DNA of 14,134 nt, taken from assembly GCA_002372545.1 (NCBI GenBank), contig DFHD01000060.1, positions 1 through 14,134 on the forward strand, given 5' to 3'. Numbering within the stretch: position 1 is the first letter of the stretch; every line of letters begins with the position of its first letter. The stretch comes from Lachnospiraceae bacterium UBA3732. Its GTDB lineage: Bacteria; Bacillota; Clostridia; Lachnospirales; Lachnospiraceae. The notes beneath the pieces are model-generated. The model worked only from the letters and a program-made list of their open reading frames with translations, made no database searches and was not told the DNA's origin. Positions 12,855-14,134 of this stretch are shown in pieces. The position numbers and the translations under genes were made by a program.

Positions 12855-14134
12855 ATGATACATAAAAAACAGATTTCAAGATATGAATATTTAACGGAAA
12901 CCCCGGTGCCGGAGCTGATCCTCCGGCTTTCTGTGCCTACCATCATCAGCATGCTGGTGACCGGGATCTACAATTCCTGCGACACTTTTTTTGTGGGGAG
13001 GATATCGGAAAACGGAACAGGGGCCACGGCCGCGGTAGGCCTTGTATTTCCGATCATGGCGGTGATCCAGGCTGTCGGCTTCATGTTCGGCCATGGCTCA
13101 GGGAATACGCTTTCCCGGCTTCTTGGCTCTGGGAAAAAGCAGGAGGCCTCCGAGATGGCCGCGACGGGTTTTGCCCTTTCTCTGATGACGGGCCTCCTTT
13201 TTGCTGTACTGGGCAACCTGTTCATTGGTCCTACCATCCGGTTCTTTGCCTCCGACGAAATAACCTCTGCCACCTTCCGGATGACGGAGGATTACGCCAG
13301 AATCATCCTGTTTGGCGCTCCCTTTACCATGGGACAGTTTGTGATCAATAATCAGCTCCGGTTCCAGGGCAGCGCCGTCTATGCCATGGTCGGTCTTCTT
13401 TCCGGCGCAGTGCTGAATATGATCCTTGACCCGATACTGATCCTCTGGATGGGTATGGGCGTAAAGGGCGCAGCCATTGCCACAGTGGCCGGCCAGATCG
13501 TCAGCTTTTTCATTCTGCTGATCGGCAGCCGGATGGGAGAGAATATCCGTCTGAAGGCGAAGAATGTCAGAATAAACGGCCACTACGTTGGCCAGCTCAT
13601 TAACGGCGGGATTCCTTCTCTTTTCCGGCAGGGACTTGCCGCGCTGGCAACCACGCTGCTGAATAAGGCGGCCGGGCAGTACGGCGCAGAGATGAATGCG
13701 GAAACGGCCACGGCCGCCATTGCCGCTATGACTATATGCACCAGGGTAATGATGCTTCTGGCTTCCGCACTGATTGGCTTCGGCCAGGGCTATCAGCCCC
13801 TTTGCTCCTTCAATTACGGGGCGGATAAAAAGGACAGAGTAAAGAAGGGCTATTTCTTCTGCCTTCGCTGGGGAACCGTGTTTCTCCTGGCTGTTTCTAC
13901 CATCTGTTACATTCATGCCCCGCAGGTGATCCGCTTCTTCCGGAAGGATGCCGATGTGGTGGCTGTCGGAAAGGAGGCGCTTCGTTATCAAGCCATGACC
14001 CTGCCTCTTCTGGCAGTGATCGTGATCACGAACATGATGCTCCAGTCTATCGGAAAGGGTCTGAAAGCGTCCATTGCTTCTTCCGCCAGAAACGGAATAT
14101 TCTTTATCCCGGCTATTATCATCCTTCCGCGGCT
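12855..14134 (+). CDS. MATE-family multidrug efflux transporter (3' partial)
   Basis: The frame is open from ATG 12855 to the right edge, giving 426 residues of a protein normally about 450 long. It would export drugs or metabolites in exchange for Na+ or H+. The family is clear from ELILRLSVPTIISMLVTGIY near the N-terminus, DTFFVGRISENGTGATAAVGL, GHGSGNTLSRLLG, the mid-protein ILDPILILWMGMGVKGAAIAT, and GFGQGYQPLCSFNYGA in the second half, a typical MepA-branch MATE motif. Several hydrophobic segments per half are visible, and the two-fold internal repeat expected of MATE proteins is evident. The start has only a weak upstream ribosome binding site; a GAAAAAGG sequence near 12825 is too distant (about 24 nt). 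The gene sits 47 nt after the phosphorylase, so translation of the mRNA might depend on that neighbour. Confidence 0.93.
   Translation, partial: MIHKKQISRYEYLTETPVPELILRLSVPTIISMLVTGIYNSCDTFFVGRISENGTGATAAVGLVFPIMAVIQAVGFMFGHGSGNTLSRLLGSGKKQEASEMAATGFALSLMTGLLFAVLGNLFIGPTIRFFASDEITSATFRMTEDYARIILFGAPFTMGQFVINNQLRFQGSAVYAMVGLLSGAVLNMILDPILILWMGMGVKGAAIATVAGQIVSFFILLIGSRMGENIRLKAKNVRINGHYVGQLINGGIPSLFRQGLAALATTLLNKAAGQYGAEMNAETATAAIAAMTICTRVMMLLASALIGFGQGYQPLCSFNYGADKKDRVKKGYFFCLRWGTVFLLAVSTICYIHAPQVIRFFRKDADVVAVGKEALRYQAMTLPLLAVIVITNMMLQSIGKGLKASIASSARNGIFFIPAIIILPR

Noticed and set aside
13098..13991. Minus-strand open frame within the MATE gene
   Set aside because: It is antisense to an uninterrupted MATE coding sequence and shows no family resemblance.
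1..14134. CRISPR arrays, tRNA or rRNA genes, transposases
   Set aside because: No regularly spaced repeats, cloverleaf-like sequences, rRNA motifs or transposase domains were recognised by eye.

Overview
The window looks like a chromosomal segment of a Gram-positive anaerobe of the class Clostridia, most likely a Lachnospiraceae-type gut bacterium. The basis is the moderate GC content, strong AGGAGG-type ribosome binding sites, sigma-A-like promoters, a SipW-type signal peptidase with a TasA/camelysin-like secreted protein, and the general style of the NhaC, MATE and DUF7309/DUF6930 proteins. This is an inference from family resemblance, not a database result.

Positions 1-6110 hold the most unusual part: a co-directional gene set. 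It starts with the tail of an unknown protein rich in Thr, Glu and Ala. Next comes a membrane-anchored McrB-like AAA+ ATPase (151-1713) and an 820-residue protein with a DUF2357/McrC-like N-terminal signature, very long charged coiled coils and a hydrophobic segment (1834-4296). A SipW/ER-type signal peptidase follows (4271-5059), overlapping the previous gene by 26 nt. A single-pass membrane protein (5204-5749) and a 74-residue helical protein (5808-6032) complete the set, which ends at a hairpin terminator (6070-6109). An NhaC-family Na+/H+ antiporter follows (6149-7495). After a 371-nt AT-rich intergenic region, a TasA-like secreted protein (7867-8934) has its own strong extended -10 promoter, an excellent ribosome binding site and a strong terminator. 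The natural reading is that the signal peptidase processes the TasA-like protein. The ATPase, coiled-coil protein and small membrane proteins may form a membrane machine for export or assembly of such surface proteins. That linkage is inference.

Positions 8935-10321 hold a decayed DUF234-type ATPase pseudogene, AT-rich compared with its neighbours. It appears to have lost two internal segments, including the Walker B region, and is frameshifted at the second loss. A minus-strand gene (10322-11560) encodes a DUF7309/DUF6930 protein and has a recognisable promoter and terminator of its own.

Positions 11561-14134 hold a purine nucleoside phosphorylase gene (11905-12807) and the start of a MATE-family efflux gene that runs off the right edge. 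A 166-bp imperfect palindrome (11712-11877) lies between a candidate promoter and the phosphorylase start codon, so it would fold as a long hairpin in the leader RNA. No tRNA, rRNA, CRISPR array, transposase or replication origin was seen.
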